Shown here: positions 52,059-60,595 of the stretch, piece after piece
Layout of the letters: each line of letters begins with the position of its first letter
Numbering within the stretch: position 1 is the first letter of the stretch
Origin: Neisseriaceae bacterium
GTDB lineage: Bacteria > Pseudomonadota > Gammaproteobacteria > Burkholderiales > Chromobacteriaceae
DNA length: 64,000 nucleotides
Assembly: GCA_027489245.1 (NCBI GenBank)
Contig: JAIYAC010000002.1
Coordinates: 124,001 to 188,000, forward strand
Reading direction: 5' to 3'
The notes under the pieces: generated by a model
Told to the model about the DNA's origin: nothing
Database searches by the model: none
Seen by the model: the letters and a program-made list of their open reading frames with translations, nothing else
Program-made: the position numbers and the translations under genes

Positions 52059-53096
52059 TCAGAAAGCGTCCTTGTTACTGGCTTTGGTGCGGGCTTCCTG
52101 CACCGATACATGGCCATGGCGTACCAGCTCTTGCAGGCACTGGTCCAGCGTCTGCATGCCGTGCTGCTGGCCGGTCTGGATCATGGAGTTGATCTGCGCG
52201 ATCTTGTTTTCGCGAATCAGGTTACGGATGGCCGGGGTGCCAATCATGATCTCGTGCGCGGCAATGCGGCTGCTCTCGTCTTTGGTTTTGAGCAGGCTTT
52301 GCGAGATCACCGCGCGCAGGCTTTCCGACAGCATGGAGCGCACCATTTCCTTTTCGCCGGCTGGGAACACGTCCACGATACGGTCGATGGTTTTGGCGGC
52401 ACTGCTGGTGTGCAGGGTGCCAAAGACCAGGTGGCCGGTTTCGGCGGCCGACAGGGCCAGGCGGATGGTTTCCAGGTCGCGCATTTCACCGATCAGGATC
52501 ACGTCCGGGTCTTCGCGCAGTGCGCTGCGCAGGGCGGCCGAGAAGCTGCGGGTCTGCGAGCCCAGCTCGCGCTGGTTCACCAGCGACTTTTTGCTTTCGT
52601 GCACAAATTCGATCGGGTCTTCTACCGTCAGGATGTGCGAGTAATGGTTGGCGTTGATGTAGTCGATCATGGCGGCCAGGGTGGTGGATTTACCCGAGCC
52701 GGTGGGGCCGGTCACCAGCACGATACCGCGCGGGTAGTCGGCAATGTCCTTGAAAATGCGCGGTGCCCCCAGGTCTTCCAGGGTGAGCACGCGGGAGGGA
52801 ATCACGCGGAATACCGCGCCGATACCCCGGTTCTGCACGAAGACGTTTACCCGGAAACGCGCTACACCCGGCACCTCGAACGAGAAGTCGGCCTCGTAGG
52901 TGTCTTCAAAAATCTTGCGCTGGTAGTCGTTCATGATGTCGTACACCATATCGTGTACATCATGGTGCGCCAGCGGCGGCAGGTTGATGCGGCGGATATC
53001 GCCGTGCACGCGTATCATCGGCGGCAAGCCGGCTGACAGATGCAAGTCAGAGGCTTTGTTCTTGACCGTAAAGGCCAGAAGATCAGATATTTCCAT
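52059..53096 (-). CDS. pilT: Type IV pilus retraction ATPase PilT
   Basis: The 345-residue motor has MEISDLLAFTVKNKASDLHLSAG, Walker A GPTGSGKST, ILTVEDPIEFVH, ILIGEMRD, and the C-terminal AIRNLIRENKIAQINSMIQTGQQHGMQTLD. PilT powers pilus retraction, twitching and DNA uptake. GGAGA precedes the ATG at 53096, which excludes a longer frame to 53171. Divergent from yggS, the usual order. Confidence 0.97.
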   Translation of the reverse strand: MEISDLLAFTVKNKASDLHLSAGLPPMIRVHGDIRRINLPPLAHHDVHDMVYDIMNDYQRKIFEDTYEADFSFEVPGVARFRVNVFVQNRGIGAVFRVIPSRVLTLEDLGAPRIFKDIADYPRGIVLVTGPTGSGKSTTLAAMIDYINANHYSHILTVEDPIEFVHESKKSLVNQRELGSQTRSFSAALRSALREDPDVILIGEMRDLETIRLALSAAETGHLVFGTLHTSSAAKTIDRIVDVFPAGEKEMVRSMLSESLRAVISQSLLKTKDESSRIAAHEIMIGTPAIRNLIRENKIAQINSMIQTGQQHGMQTLDQCLQELVRHGHVSVQEARTKASNKDAF

Positions 53097-53209
53097 AAAT
53101 TTCTCCGGGGGTGTACGGCATCCGCAAGACATGTCGGGCGCATTGTACTCCCACCTATTGCTGCTGCCCACGCAGGCACTGGCCTGGGCAGTAATGTCGG
53201 AAACGCACC

Positions 53210-53902
53210 ATGTCCCAATTGACTCTAGCCTTGCACACCGTGCAGGCGCAACTGGCCGAGGCCACCCGCCTGTCCGGCCGTGACGCTGGCGCAGTACAGC
53301 TGCTGGCGGTAAGCAAAACCTTTCCGGCGGCCGCTGTGCGTGAGGTATACGCGGCCGGCCAGCGTGCCTTTGGCGAAAACTACGTACAGGAGCTGCAAGC
53401 CAAGGCAGCCGAGCTGGCTGACCTGGCCATTACATGGCACTTCATCGGCCCGCTGCAATCCAACAAGACACGCATCGTGGCAGAAACCGCCCATTGGGTA
53501 CATTCTATCGAACGGCTGAAAATCGCCGAGCGGCTGTCAGCCCAGCGCCCGGCGCATTTGCCACCGCTGAATGTGTGCGTGCAGGTCAATGTGTCGGGTG
53601 AAGACAGCAAGAGTGGCTGCGCCCCGGCCGACGCCCCTGCGCTGTTGCGGGCTGTGGCTGCCCTGCCACAGCTGCAGCTGCGCGGCCTGATGTGCATCCC
53701 GGAGCCTACGCCCGATGCCGCTACCTTGGCCGCACGCTTTGCGGTGCTGCGCCAGCTGCAAGCGCAGATGGCCGATGAGGGCCTGGCGCTGGATACGCTG
53801 TCCATGGGTATGTCGTCCGACATGGCGGCCGCCATCGCAGCGGGTAGCACCATGGTGCGGGTGGGCACGGCCATTTTCGGGGCGCGGCACTACCCGGCCT
53901 AG
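53210..53902 (+). CDS. yggS: PLP homeostasis protein (YggS/PROSC)
   Basis: The 230-residue alanine-racemase-fold protein binds PLP through a Lys in LLAVSKTFP. The motifs FGENYVQEL, WHFIGPLQSNKTR and GMSSDMAAAIAAGSTMVRVGTAIFG are present. It buffers PLP and keeps amino-acid metabolism in balance; it usually neighbours proC and yggT, as here. Confidence 0.95.
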   Translation: MSQLTLALHTVQAQLAEATRLSGRDAGAVQLLAVSKTFPAAAVREVYAAGQRAFGENYVQELQAKAAELADLAITWHFIGPLQSNKTRIVAETAHWVHSIERLKIAERLSAQRPAHLPPLNVCVQVNVSGEDSKSGCAPADAPALLRAVAALPQLQLRGLMCIPEPTPDAATLAARFAVLRQLQAQMADEGLALDTLSMGMSSDMAAAIAAGSTMVRVGTAIFGARHYPA

Positions 53903-53953
53903 GCTAAGATCGTCACGCAGCACTTGCCGTATACAATCTACAAAGAGAGAAAC

Positions 53954-54754
53954 ATGAACATTACCTTCATCGGCGGCGGCAATATGGCCACTGCCATCAT
54001 TGGTGGTCTGGCTGGTGGTACACACCAGATCCAGGTGGTAGAACCCGGTAGCGAAAAGCGTGCACAGCTGGTGGCTGATTTTGGTGTGAACGCCCTGCCG
54101 TCGCTGCCCGCGGCGTTTGGCCCGCAAGACATCATCGTGCTGGCGGTGAAGCCGCAAGTGCTGCGCGAGGTATGCCTGCAGCTGGCGCCCGTGCTAGGCG
54201 GTGCGCTGGTGATTTCCATCGCGGCCGGTATCGGTATTACGGCCATGGCGGGCTGGCTGGGTAGCGAGCGCATTGTGCGCGTGATGCCCAATACCCCGGC
54301 CATGGTGGGCAAGGGCGTGTCCGGCCTGTACGCTGCGGCCAACGTCGCGCAGGCCGATCGTGATAACGCCACGGCCATCATGGCGGCGGTGGGTACCACC
54401 ACCTGGCTGGCGGCAGAAAGCGGTATCGACGACATCACCAGCGTGTCGGGCAGTGGCCCGGCCTATGTGTTTTACTTTATCGAAAGTATGATCGAGGGCG
54501 CAGTACAGGCTGGCTTTGCCGAAGACGAAGCGCGCCGGCTGGTACTGGCTACCTTTGAGGGCGCGGTCGAGCTGGCACGCCAGAGCCCGCTGCCGGTGGC
54601 CACACTGCGCCAGAACGTAATGAGCAAGGGCGGCACCACCGAGCGTGCCATCTTGCGTTTCGAGGCAGAGGGCGTGAAGCCGGCCATTATCGCCGGCGCG
54701 CTGGACTGCCGTGCCCGCTCGGTAGAGCTGGGCATTGAACTTTCCAAGGACTAG
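53954..54754 (+). CDS. proC: Pyrroline-5-carboxylate reductase
   Basis: The 266-residue enzyme reduces P5C to proline with NAD(P)H. Rossmann motif ITFIGGGNMATAIIGGL, MPNTPAMVGKGVSG, SVSGSGPAYVFYFIESMIEGAVQAG and QNVMSKGGTTERAI are all present. GAGAGA precedes the ATG at 53954. It follows yggS by 51 bp and precedes yggT by 2 bp. Confidence 0.97.
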   Translation: MNITFIGGGNMATAIIGGLAGGTHQIQVVEPGSEKRAQLVADFGVNALPSLPAAFGPQDIIVLAVKPQVLREVCLQLAPVLGGALVISIAAGIGITAMAGWLGSERIVRVMPNTPAMVGKGVSGLYAAANVAQADRDNATAIMAAVGTTTWLAAESGIDDITSVSGSGPAYVFYFIESMIEGAVQAGFAEDEARRLVLATFEGAVELARQSPLPVATLRQNVMSKGGTTERAILRFEAEGVKPAIIAGALDCRARSVELGIELSKD

Positions 54755-54756
54755 GC

Positions 54757-55338
54757 ATGCTGCTGCAGACCCTGCAATTCTTGCTGCAAACCGTCGGCGG
54801 GCTGTTCTCGCTGGTGTTGCTGATGCGTTTTTACCTGCAGCTGGCGCGGGCGCCGCACAAACACCCGCTCAACCAGTTTGTGATGGCAGTCACCAACTTT
54901 GCCGTACTGCGCCTGCGCCGCCTGGTGCCGGCGTGGCACGGCTACGATAGCGCCTCGCTGTTGGCCGCCTTCCTGGTGACCCTCATTGTCAGCACCCTGG
55001 TGCTGGCCACCAGCCTGCTGCCCTACGACTTTGCCCACCCGCAAACCTGGCTGGGCCTGTGTCTGCTGTCCTTGCTGGAGCTGTTCCGTCAGTCGCTCAA
55101 CCTGCTGGCCGGGGCGGTCATCGTGCAGGCCATTCTGAGCTGGGTCAGCCCCTACAACGCCATCACCCCCATTCTGGACGCGTTGACACGCCCCTACCTG
55201 AAGCCGTTTCGTGCGGCCAACGTAGGCGGTGTGGATCTGTCGCCGCTGATTGTCATCCTGATTATCCAGGTGATACAGATGTTGCCGCTACGCGTACTGG
55301 AGCAGCTCTTCTTGATGCAACTCAAGATGGCCGTGTGA
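54757..55338 (+). CDS. yggT: YggT-family membrane protein
   Basis: The 193-residue protein has two YGGT repeats, each of two hydrophobic helices around a conserved loop (LMRFYLQLARAPHKHPLNQFVMAVTNF and ILSWVSPYNAITPILDALTRPYLKPFRAANVGGVDLSPL). Homologues affect cell division, chloroplast nucleoids or osmotic stress. It is co-transcribed with proC. Confidence 0.94.
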   Translation: MLLQTLQFLLQTVGGLFSLVLLMRFYLQLARAPHKHPLNQFVMAVTNFAVLRLRRLVPAWHGYDSASLLAAFLVTLIVSTLVLATSLLPYDFAHPQTWLGLCLLSLLELFRQSLNLLAGAVIVQAILSWVSPYNAITPILDALTRPYLKPFRAANVGGVDLSPLIVILIIQVIQMLPLRVLEQLFLMQLKMAV

Positions 55339-55404
55339 AAGAGCCAGTATTAACTACCCTGCATGCCGCCCCGACTGCGGCTTCAACCCTGTGGAGATGC
55401 TTCA

Positions 55405-55710
55405 ATGAAAAAAATGCTGTTTGCCGCGCTGGCTATCAGCGCCTTTGCTGCCCCGGCTTTTGCCAACCTGCAGCTGGCACAAAAGAACAACTGCACCGCC
55501 TGTCACGCCGTTGACAAAAAGGTAGTTGGCCCCGCCTACAAAGACGTCGCCAAGAAATACGCTGGCGACAAAGGCGCAGAAGCCAAACTGGTCGCCAAGG
55601 TAAAAGCCGGTGGTGCCGGTGTATGGGGTGCTGTACCGATGCCGCCGAACCCGCAAGTCAGCGATGCCGATGTGAAAACCCTGGTGAAATGGGTACTGTC
55701 GCTGAAGTAA
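55405..55710 (+). CDS. Small periplasmic c-type cytochrome (c551/c552-like)
   Basis: The 101-residue precursor has a signal peptide ending PAFAN. The mature class I cytochrome carries CTACH and the axial-Met loop AVPMPPNPQVSDAD, with the C-terminal helix VKTLVKWVLSLK. It shuttles electrons to terminal oxidases or reductases. GGAGA precedes the ATG. It is followed by an intrinsic terminator. Confidence 0.94.
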   Translation: MKKMLFAALAISAFAAPAFANLQLAQKNNCTACHAVDKKVVGPAYKDVAKKYAGDKGAEAKLVAKVKAGGAGVWGAVPMPPNPQVSDADVKTLVKWVLSLK

Positions 55711-55727
55711 TGCGCGAGATGCCACAC

Positions 55728-55751
55728 AGGCGGCCTGCGGGCCGCTTTTTT
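55728..55751 (+). terminator. Intrinsic terminator of the cytochrome gene
   Basis: GCGGCC/GGCCGC stem with a four-base loop and six T, followed by a further T run. Confidence 0.8.
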
Positions 55752-55791
55752 GTTTTTTCATCGAATACCGAGGTCATTGTTGTGTTGCGGC

Positions 55792-55820
55792 TTGTTATCT
55801 GTGTCGGCAGGCGCTATATA
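55792..55820 (+). promoter_or_regulatory. Sigma-70 promoter of dksA
   Basis: TTGTTA (55792-55797) and TATATA (55815-55820) are separated by 17 bases, about 100 bp before the dksA start. Confidence 0.6.
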
Positions 55821-55925
55821 CGAACATAAATCTCGCTTTGTGCTACTGTGGCTGTTGCACTTTCCGTATGCCGTCGGTAATCTCTCACGCCTGTCTGCCA
55901 CACTACCTTGCTGGAACACATCATC

Positions 55926-56336
55926 ATGGCCAAGCTGACTGAACAAGACATCATCAACTGGTCCGGCGACGACTACATGAACGCCGACCACCTTGAGTTC
56001 TTCAAGGAGCGCTTGTTGCAGATGCAGCAGGAGCTGCTGAGCAACGCCACTGCCACCGCCAGCCACCTGCAAGAGCAGGAGGCCACACCGGACCCGGCTG
56101 ACCGCGCCACACTGGAAGAAGAGTACGCCCTGGAGCTGCGTACCCGTGACCGTGAGCGCAAACTGCTGCAAAAAATCCAGTCCACCCTGCGTCTTATCGA
56201 AGATGGTAGCTACGGCTACTGCGAAGACACGGGTGAACCCATCGGCCTGAAACGCCTGCTGGCCCGCCCTACCGCTTCGCTGTCCGTGGAAGCCCAGGAG
56301 CGCCGCGAGCGTATGAAGCGCCAGTACGCCGACTGA
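55926..56336 (+). CDS. dksA: DksA, RNA polymerase-binding stress regulator, zinc-ligand-poor type
   Basis: The 136-residue protein has the coiled-coil with DPADRATLEEEYALELRTRDRERKLLQKI and the GYGYCEDTGEPIGLKRLLARPTASLSVEAQERRE finger region. DksA works with ppGpp at the secondary channel of RNA polymerase. Only the first of the four canonical zinc Cys is present (Cys in GYCEDT); the others are Thr, Ser and Ala-type residues, as in zinc-independent DksA proteins. Promoter and terminator are both visible. Confidence 0.95.
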   Translation: MAKLTEQDIINWSGDDYMNADHLEFFKERLLQMQQELLSNATATASHLQEQEATPDPADRATLEEEYALELRTRDRERKLLQKIQSTLRLIEDGSYGYCEDTGEPIGLKRLLARPTASLSVEAQERRERMKRQYAD

Positions 56337-56359
56337 TCCTGGCCGGCTTGCTACACCAC

Positions 56360-56386
56360 AAGGCACCCTGCGGGGTGCCTTTTGTT
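56360..56386 (+). terminator. Intrinsic terminator of dksA
   Basis: AAGGCACCC/GGGTGCCTT, nine base pairs, loop TGCG, then T-rich sequence. Confidence 0.85.
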
Positions 56387-56468
56387 TTTGCACGCAAGGC
56401 TTGGCAGGCGGGGTGAGTCAGGTTAATGTTGCTGTGCAAACAAACAGATAAAGTGCAAGGACAAAGCA

Positions 56469-57542
56469 ATGCATCGCCAGACCGACGACGTCAGAATCCG
56501 CGGCATCAAGGAACTGCTTCCCCCGATCGCCCACCTGTACGAGCTGCCGATCAACGAACCGGCCGCCGAACTCATCTACCATACCCGCCGTGATATCGCG
56601 CGCCTGCTGCGCTCGGAAGACGACCGCCTGCTGGTCGTCATCGGCCCCTGTTCCATTCACGACCCGGAAGCCGCCGAAGAATACGCCCGCCGCCTGCTGC
56701 CGCTGCGCGAGAAATACGCTGGCGAGCTGTTGGTGGTGATGCGCGTGTACTTCGAAAAACCGCGCACCACCGTGGGCTGGAAAGGTCTGATCAACGACCC
56801 GCACCTGAACGAAACTTTTGATATCAATACCGGCCTGCGCATGGGCCGCCGCCTGCTGCTGAACCTCAACAGCATGGGCATGCCGGCTGCTACCGAATTC
56901 CTGGACATGATCACGCCGCAGTACCTGGCCGACCTGATCAGCTGGGGTGCTATCGGCGCGCGTACCACCGAATCGCAAGTGCACCGCGAGCTGGCCTCCG
57001 GCCTGTCTTGCCCGGTGGGCTTCAAGAACGGTACTGACGGCAACCTCAAGATCGCCGTCGACGCTATCCGCTCCGCCAGCGTGTCGCACCATTTCCTGTC
57101 TGTCACCAAAACCGGCCATTCCGCCATCGTGGAAACCGGCGGTAACCCGGACTGCCACGTGATCCTGCGCGGTGGCAAAGAGCCGAACTACGAAGAGCGT
57201 TTTGTGAAAGCCGCCGCCGCCGAGCTGGCCGCCGTGGGCCTGTCGCAAAAGCTGATGGTGGACTTCAGCCATGCCAACAGCCGCAAAGACTACCGTCGCC
57301 AGATGGAAGTGTGTGACGACGTAGCGCAGCAAATGGCCGCCGGCGACACCCACATCTTTGGCGTGATGGTAGAAAGCCACCTGGTAGAAGGCCGCCAGGA
57401 CCTGAAACCGGGCTGCGAGCTGACCTACGGCCAGAGCATTACCGACGCCTGCATCAGCTGGGACGACACGGAAAAGCTGCTGGCAACACTGGCCAACGCC
57501 GTGAGCGCCCGCCGCCTGAAACAGGGCAGCGCCGGCAAATAA
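56469..57542 (+). CDS. aroG: 3-deoxy-7-phosphoheptulonate synthase (type I)
   Basis: The 357-residue class I-alpha DAHP synthase catalyses the first step of the shikimate pathway. The motifs VVIGPCSIHDPEAA, MRVYFEKPRTTVGWKGLINDPHLN, SWGAIGARTTESQVHRELASGLSCPVGFKNGT and DFSHANSRKDYRRQ are present, as is the regulatory N-terminal extension of AroF/G/H enzymes. Which aromatic amino acid inhibits it cannot be read safely. Confidence 0.96.
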   Translation: MHRQTDDVRIRGIKELLPPIAHLYELPINEPAAELIYHTRRDIARLLRSEDDRLLVVIGPCSIHDPEAAEEYARRLLPLREKYAGELLVVMRVYFEKPRTTVGWKGLINDPHLNETFDINTGLRMGRRLLLNLNSMGMPAATEFLDMITPQYLADLISWGAIGARTTESQVHRELASGLSCPVGFKNGTDGNLKIAVDAIRSASVSHHFLSVTKTGHSAIVETGGNPDCHVILRGGKEPNYEERFVKAAAAELAAVGLSQKLMVDFSHANSRKDYRRQMEVCDDVAQQMAAGDTHIFGVMVESHLVEGRQDLKPGCELTYGQSITDACISWDDTEKLLATLANAVSARRLKQGSAGK

Positions 57543-57560
57543 GCCGCTACGGCAGCATGC

Positions 57561-57589
57561 AAAACCCCCGCTACGCAGCGGGGGTTTTT
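57561..57589. terminator. Bidirectional terminator after aroG
   Basis: AAAACCCCCGCT/AGCGGGGGTTTT, 12 perfect base pairs, ACGC loop, flanked by A and T runs. Confidence 0.92.
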
Positions 57590-57593
57590 GTTC

Positions 57594-57611
57594 GCGGCCA
57601 ACGTTGGCCGC
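57594..57611. repeat. 18-bp palindrome of the GCGGCCAAC repeat family
   Basis: GCGGCCAAC and GTTGGCCGC are joined head to head, between aroG and the convergent AIM24 gene. Confidence 0.9.
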
Positions 57612-57628
57612 AGCGGGTTGCGGATGGT

Positions 57629-58423
57629 TTAGTTCTTGCCGTCCAGGATGTTGCCGATGCTGCCCAGAATGGAGCCCTGCTCGTTGCTGCTGCCACCCGC
57701 ACGCGGGCTGGCGGCCACGATGCGGTCGGCCAGGCGCGACAGCGGCAGCGACTGCAGCCACACTTTGCCAGGGCCGGTCAGGCGGGCAAAGAACACGCCC
57801 TCGCCGCCAAACAGCGCGCTTTTGAGCTTGCCCACGTACTCGATATCAAAGTCTACCGTGGGCTGGTACGCCACCACGCAGCCGGTATCCACGCGCAGGA
57901 TTTCACCCGGCTGCAGCTGACGGCAGGTGAGCGTGCCGCCCGCGTGCAGGAACACATAGCCGTCGCCTTCCAGCTTTTGCATGATGAAGCCTTCGCCACC
58001 AAACAGGCCGGTGCCGATTTTCTTTTGTAGCGCCAGCCCCAGGCTCACCCCCTTGGCGCCGGCCAGAAAGCTGTCTTTCTGCGCATACAGCAAGCCGCCC
58101 AGCTCCAGCAGGTGTACCGGCACGATCTTGCCCGGGTAACTGGCGGCAAAGGCCACCTTGCGCTTTACCTGGCTCTGGTTGTAGTACACGGTAGTAAACA
58201 GCGATTCGCCGGTCACCAGGCGCTTGCCGGCCCCCAGCAGCTTGCCCAGCAGCCCGCTCTGGCTGGCCGAGCCATCGCCAAACACGGTATCCATAGTGAT
58301 GCCGTCTTCCATGTAGTACAGCGCGCCGGCTTCACCCACGGCCGCTTCGCCCGGGTCCAGCTCCACTTCGACGTACTGCATGTCGTCGCCAAATACTTCG
58401 TAATCGATTACGTCCATTGCCAT
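57629..58423 (-). CDS. AIM24/TIGR00266-family protein
   Basis: The 264-residue beta-rich protein has VEVELDPGEAAVGEAGALYYMEDGITMDTVFG, SLFTTVYYNQSQVKRKVAFAASYPGKIVPVHL, and ALFGGEGVFFARLTGPGKVWLQSLPLSRLADRI. This matches AIM24 (TIGR00266), of unknown function, often near membrane stress proteins. GAGGAG precedes the ATG at 58423. Confidence 0.92.
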   Translation of the reverse strand: MAMDVIDYEVFGDDMQYVEVELDPGEAAVGEAGALYYMEDGITMDTVFGDGSASQSGLLGKLLGAGKRLVTGESLFTTVYYNQSQVKRKVAFAASYPGKIVPVHLLELGGLLYAQKDSFLAGAKGVSLGLALQKKIGTGLFGGEGFIMQKLEGDGYVFLHAGGTLTCRQLQPGEILRVDTGCVVAYQPTVDFDIEYVGKLKSALFGGEGVFFARLTGPGKVWLQSLPLSRLADRIVAASPRAGGSSNEQGSILGSIGNILDGKN

Positions 58424-58479
58424 CGTGTTGCTCCTCGGGTTGGGGGTGGGTCAATACCAGTGCTGGTACTCAGACCATG

Positions 58480-58638
58480 CTAACGCGGTTTAGTGTCCTG
58501 CGTTTGTGCTGCGCCGGTGTCTTTGGGCGGGCGCAGCAGCATGATCCACAGGTGCAGCACGATGCCGGCCAGCGGCACCAGGCCCAGAATGATGACAAAC
58601 ACCCACTCCAGCGGGGTGAACAGTTCGCTTAGCGCCAT
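58480..58638 (-). CDS. Small single-pass membrane protein
   Basis: The 52-residue protein has one hydrophobic helix (residues 11-36, WVFVIILGLVPLAGIVLHLWIMLL) followed by a basic and polar tail (RPPKDTGAAQTQDTKPR). GGAGA lies 6-7 bases before the ATG at 58638. It precedes the AIM24 gene on the same strand by 56 bp, so they may be expressed together. Family not recognised. Confidence 0.7.
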   Translation of the reverse strand: MALSELFTPLEWVFVIILGLVPLAGIVLHLWIMLLRPPKDTGAAQTQDTKPR

Positions 58639-58662
58639 ACATTTCTCCACGCTCGGCTCATG

Positions 58663-58687
58663 AAAAAGGGCTGCCCGCAGACAGCCC
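58663..58687 (-). terminator. Intrinsic terminator of fba
   Basis: On the minus strand, GGGCTG and CAGCCC pair over an 8-base loop and are followed by TTTTT. Confidence 0.8.
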
Positions 58688-58726
58688 CCTTAGACCCAGG
58701 CGGCCAACGCTGGCCGCCGTGGTGCA

Positions 58727-59791
58727 TTACTTCACGATCTGGGCCAGCTGGCCCTTCATGTACAGGTTGGCCATGGCGTCCAGGCTTACCGGCTTGATCT
58801 TGCTGGCCATGCCGGCAGCGCCGAAGGCTTCGTAGCGGGCAATCACGATGTCACGCATGGCCACGGTGCTTGCGGCCAGGTATTTGCGCGGGTCGAACTC
58901 TTTCGGGTGCTGCGCCATGAAGCGGCGGATGGCACCGGTAGAGGCCAGACGCAGGTCGGTGTCGATGTTGACCTTGCGCACGCCGTGCTTGATGCCTTCC
59001 ACGATTTCTTCTACCGGCACGCCGTAGGTCTCGCCCAGGTCGCCGCCGAATTCGTTGATGATGGCCAGCCACTCTTGCGGCACGCTGGACGAGCCGTGCA
59101 TCACCAGGTGGGTGTTAGGAATGCGTGCGTGGATTTCCTTGATGCGGTCGATACGCAGCACGTCGCCGGTAGGCTTCTTGGTGAACTTGTACGCGCCGTG
59201 GCTGGTGCCGATGGCGATAGCCAGCGCGTCCACGCCGGTGTCTTTCACGAACTGGGCGGCTTCTTCCGGGTCGGTCAGCAGCTGGCTGTGGTCCAGCACG
59301 CCTTCGGCGCCCACGCCGTCTTCTTCGCCGGCCATGCCGGTTTCCAGGCTACCCAGGCAGCCGATTTCGCCTTCTACCGATACGCCGCAGGCGTGGGCAA
59401 AGTTCACCACGGTGCGGGTAACGTCTACGTTGTAGGCGTAGTCGGCCGGGGTTTTGCCGTCGGACTTCAGCGAGCCGTCCATCATCACCGAGCTGAAACC
59501 CAGCTGGATGGAGCGCTGGCACACGTCCGGGCTGGTGCCGTGGTCCTGGTGCATCACCACCGGGATATGCGGAAACTCTTCTACGGCGGCCAGGATCAGG
59601 TGGCGCAGGAACGGCGCACCGGCGTATTTACGGGCACCAGCCGACGCTTGCACGATAACCGGCGCGTTGACCTTGTCGGCGGCTTCCATGATGGCGCGCA
59701 TCTGTTCCAGGTTGTTCACGTTGAAGGCCGGCAGGCCGTAGCTGAATTCTGCTGCGTGGTCCAGCAGTTGACGCATCGAAACGAGTGCCAT
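58727..59791 (-). CDS. fba: Class II fructose-bisphosphate aldolase
   Basis: The 354-residue zinc enzyme of glycolysis/gluconeogenesis and the Calvin cycle has [41 protein letters not shown] (zinc His), [10 protein letters not shown] and [10 protein letters not shown], all typical of the subgroup found in autotrophs and many beta-proteobacteria (CbbA/Fba). It closes the tkt-gap-pgk cluster, with a LysE gene between it and pgk. Confidence 0.97.
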   Translation of the reverse strand: MALVSMRQLLDHAAEFSYGLPAFNVNNLEQMRAIMEAADKVNAPVIVQASAGARKYAGAPFLRHLILAAVEEFPHIPVVMHQDHGTSPDVCQRSIQLGFSSVMMDGSLKSDGKTPADYAYNVDVTRTVVNFAHACGVSVEGEIGCLGSLETGMAGEEDGVGAEGVLDHSQLLTDPEEAAQFVKDTGVDALAIAIGTSHGAYKFTKKPTGDVLRIDRIKEIHARIPNTHLVMHGSSSVPQEWLAIINEFGGDLGETYGVPVEEIVEGIKHGVRKVNIDTDLRLASTGAIRRFMAQHPKEFDPRKYLAASTVAMRDIVIARYEAFGAAGMASKIKPVSLDAMANLYMKGQLAQIVK

Positions 59792-59872
59792 GTAAAAGTC
59801 TCCAGTATTGTGGTGCAGCCCGCTTGTGGCAGGCCGCGGAAAAGGTTGGCCGCAGGGGCCGTATCGCGCGCT

Positions 59873-60505
59873 TTACGCGCGGCTTACCGTGCCGAGTGCT
59901 ACCCCGGCCGCCATGAACGAGCCGCCGGCAAAACGGTTCATCAGACGCAGGCGGCGCGGGCTGGTTAGCCAGTGTTTCAGGCGTGCGCCGCCAAAGGCGT
60001 AAACCAGCTGCCAGCTCACTTCAATCACGAAGAACGTGGCAGACAGCACCACCAGCTGTGGCAGCTGTGGCACGTCGGCGCGCATGAACTGCGGAAACAG
60101 CGCGGTAAAAAACACAAAAGCTTTCGGGTTGCTCATGGCCACCAGAAAGCCGGTACGAAAACGTTGGCCGCGGCTGCTCTCTCCTGCCGCCACGGCGTCG
60201 TTTGTCTCTGCCTGCTCTGCCACCGGGGCGCGCCAGGCCTGGTAGCCCAGCCACACCAGATACGCCGCACCGGCGTACTTGACGATGGAAAACAGCAGCT
60301 CGGAGGTGGCCAGTACCGCACCCAGCCCGGCCACGGAGCCGGCCATGATCAGCGCCAGCGCCACCAGCAGCCCCGCCAGCGTGGGCAGCGCACCGCCCAG
60401 GCCGTAGCGAATACCGTGGCTCATCGCCAGCAGCATATTGGGGCCGGGCGTGGCCGACACGAAAAACACCGTTACCACGAACAACAGCCAGGTTTGCATC
60501 GCCAT
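59873..60505 (-). CDS. LysE/RhtB-family amino-acid exporter
   Basis: The 210-residue protein has six hydrophobic helices and the LysE signatures VSATPGPNMLLAMSHGIRYGLGGALPTLAGL, YAGAAYLVWLGYQAWR and FRTGFLVAMSNPKAFVFFTALFPQF. The start at 60505 is fixed by AAGGAGG five bases upstream; a GTG at 60511 would lie within that site. Substrate unknown. It sits inside the glycolytic cluster without overlap. Confidence 0.92.
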   Translation of the reverse strand: MAMQTWLLFVVTVFFVSATPGPNMLLAMSHGIRYGLGGALPTLAGLLVALALIMAGSVAGLGAVLATSELLFSIVKYAGAAYLVWLGYQAWRAPVAEQAETNDAVAAGESSRGQRFRTGFLVAMSNPKAFVFFTALFPQFMRADVPQLPQLVVLSATFFVIEVSWQLVYAFGGARLKHWLTSPRRLRLMNRFAGGSFMAAGVALGTVSRA

Positions 60506-60595
60506 GGGCACCTCCTTGCGTATTACCTGCCGAGTCTAGGCGCTGGGCCTGTACCCGGCAAGTTTCAGCGGGGCGATATCCGCCCCGCACTACCA

